64,000 nt of DNA from Kribbella soli (GTDB taxonomy: Bacteria > Actinomycetota > Actinomycetes > Propionibacteriales > Kribbellaceae). The stretch covers positions 372,001 to 436,000 of the forward strand of contig NZ_SJJZ01000002.1 in the NCBI RefSeq assembly GCF_004331345.1, given 5' to 3'. Numbering within the stretch: the first letter of the stretch is position 1; each line of letters opens with the position of its first letter. Both the position numbers and the translations under genes were made by a program. A model generated the notes under the pieces. The model saw nothing but the letters and a program-made list of their open reading frames with translations, searched no databases and was not told the origin of the DNA. This document shows, piece after piece, positions 63,521 to 64,000 of this stretch.

Positions 63521-64000
63521 CCGGTTTGCGGACGATCAGGGCCGCCTGGGCCGCGTCCTTCTCAGCGGGCAGCGCCGCGCGCGTCAGGGTCGCCACCTCG
63601 GCGAACCCGGCGCTCGCGAGCAGCCCGGCGACGTCCGCGACGTCGTACATGTAGACCTCGAGGTCGAGGTCGTGACCGTAGGCGCTGCTCAGATTGCGGC
63701 TGCCGTCGCCGACCTTGAAGCCGTGCACGAGGTGGCCGCCGGGGCGCAGGACGCGGAACAGCTCCGCGAACACCGCCGGAAGGTCCTCGCGTGGAGTGTG
63801 AACGAGCGAATACCACGCGAGGGCCCCGGCCAGCTCACCGTCCTTCAGGTCCAGGTCGAACAGCGAACCGACCTCGAACCGCAGCTCCGGATACTCTCGC
63901 CGGGCCACCTCGATCATCCCCGGCGTCAGGTCGACCCCGAACACGTCCATCCCCCGACCGGCCAGGTACGTCGTGATCCGCCCGGTGCCACACCCGAGAT
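63510..64000 (-). CDS. Class I SAM-dependent methyltransferase, 5' end beyond window
   Basis: The visible part begins with the motif I region LGCGTGRITTYLAGRG, then VFGVDLTPGMIEVARREYP, LAWYSLVHTPREDLPAVFAE and VLRPGGHLVHGF. Methyl acceptor unknown. The N-terminus lies outside the window. Convergent with the last permease (11-bp overlap). Confidence 0.82.
   Translation of the reverse strand, partial: LGCGTGRITTYLAGRGMDVFGVDLTPGMIEVARREYPELRFEVGSLFDLDLKDGELAGALAWYSLVHTPREDLPAVFAELFRVLRPGGHLVHGFKVGDGSRNLSSAYGHDLDLEVYMYDVADVAGLLASAGFAEVATLTRAALPAEKDAAQAALIVRKPATP

Overview
The window is very GC-rich, with G/C-dominated third codon positions and many GTG starts and 4-bp ATGA/GTGA overlaps. It carries Tat-exported lipoproteins, LacI/AraC/TetR-controlled sugar ABC transporters, a DUF222-HNH endonuclease and a mycothiol-type DUF664 (DinB-like) fragment. 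Together these point to a soil actinobacterium, most likely of the Nocardioidales/Kribbellaceae type. The genus is an inference from gene content and style; no 16S rRNA or marker gene is present to prove it. No rRNA, tRNA, CRISPR array, transposase, integrase or replication origin was found. Coding density is high. The only stretch above 300 bp without a confident gene is 26878-27400, which holds a doubtful 108-aa ORF and palindromes.

Layout. 1-4.1 kb (minus): edge fragment, internally deleted DUF664 remnant coupled to a membrane EEP phosphatase-type protein, a Tat-exported protein and a saccharopine-reductase-like protein. 4.2-8.1 kb (plus): GlxA/AraC regulator, VOC protein, alpha/beta hydrolase, AraC regulator and SDR. 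8-17.9 kb: MerR regulator with its own 19-bp-spacer promoter, NTF2-like protein, Rsm22-type rRNA methyltransferase, dehydratase-VOC fusion, UMP kinase, two APH-type kinases, a Tet/Otr-like ribosomal protection protein, a VOC/TetR divergent pair and a PrmC-like methyltransferase. Rsm22 and the Tet-like gene each have a short leader ORF behind a strong ribosome-binding site. 17.9-26.9 kb: SDR, LysR, then a sugar-acid style operon (2-hydroxyacid dehydrogenase, enolase-superfamily enzyme, ABC importer, isomerase), followed by AhpD-like and YciI-like proteins.

27-33 kb (minus): a second sugar ABC importer with LacI regulator and SDR, divergent from MarR across a 32-bp palindrome. 33-37.2 kb: UvrA-like ABC ATPase behind an inverted repeat, winged-helix protein, secreted GDSL esterase. 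37.3-42.3 kb (minus): CbiM-CbiQ-CbiO cobalt/nickel transporter coupled to an enolase-superfamily enzyme behind a 9-bp inverted repeat, preceded by a flavin disulfide oxidoreductase. 42.4-45.5 kb: membrane-anchored PstS-like protein and a tandem pair of near-identical metallophosphoesterases. 45.5-50.4 kb: an accessory-looking block (RX4H protein, DUF222-HNH endonuclease, TrmO, WYL regulator, RidA) bracketed by a diverged ~70-bp direct repeat that includes the 3' end of lpdA and its terminator hairpin.

50.4-56.5 kb: dihydrolipoyl dehydrogenase, a secreted three-domain peptidoglycan hydrolase, a PGPGW membrane protein, and a FAD monooxygenase/TetR divergent pair with two tandem operators. 56.5-63.5 kb: AraC regulator, paired 16-bp direct repeats, alpha-L-rhamnosidase and a third sugar ABC importer, together reading as a rhamnoside-use locus. 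The right edge holds a partial methyltransferase. Overall this is a catabolic and regulatory accessory region of a chromosome, dominated by regulator-target pairs with readable operators.
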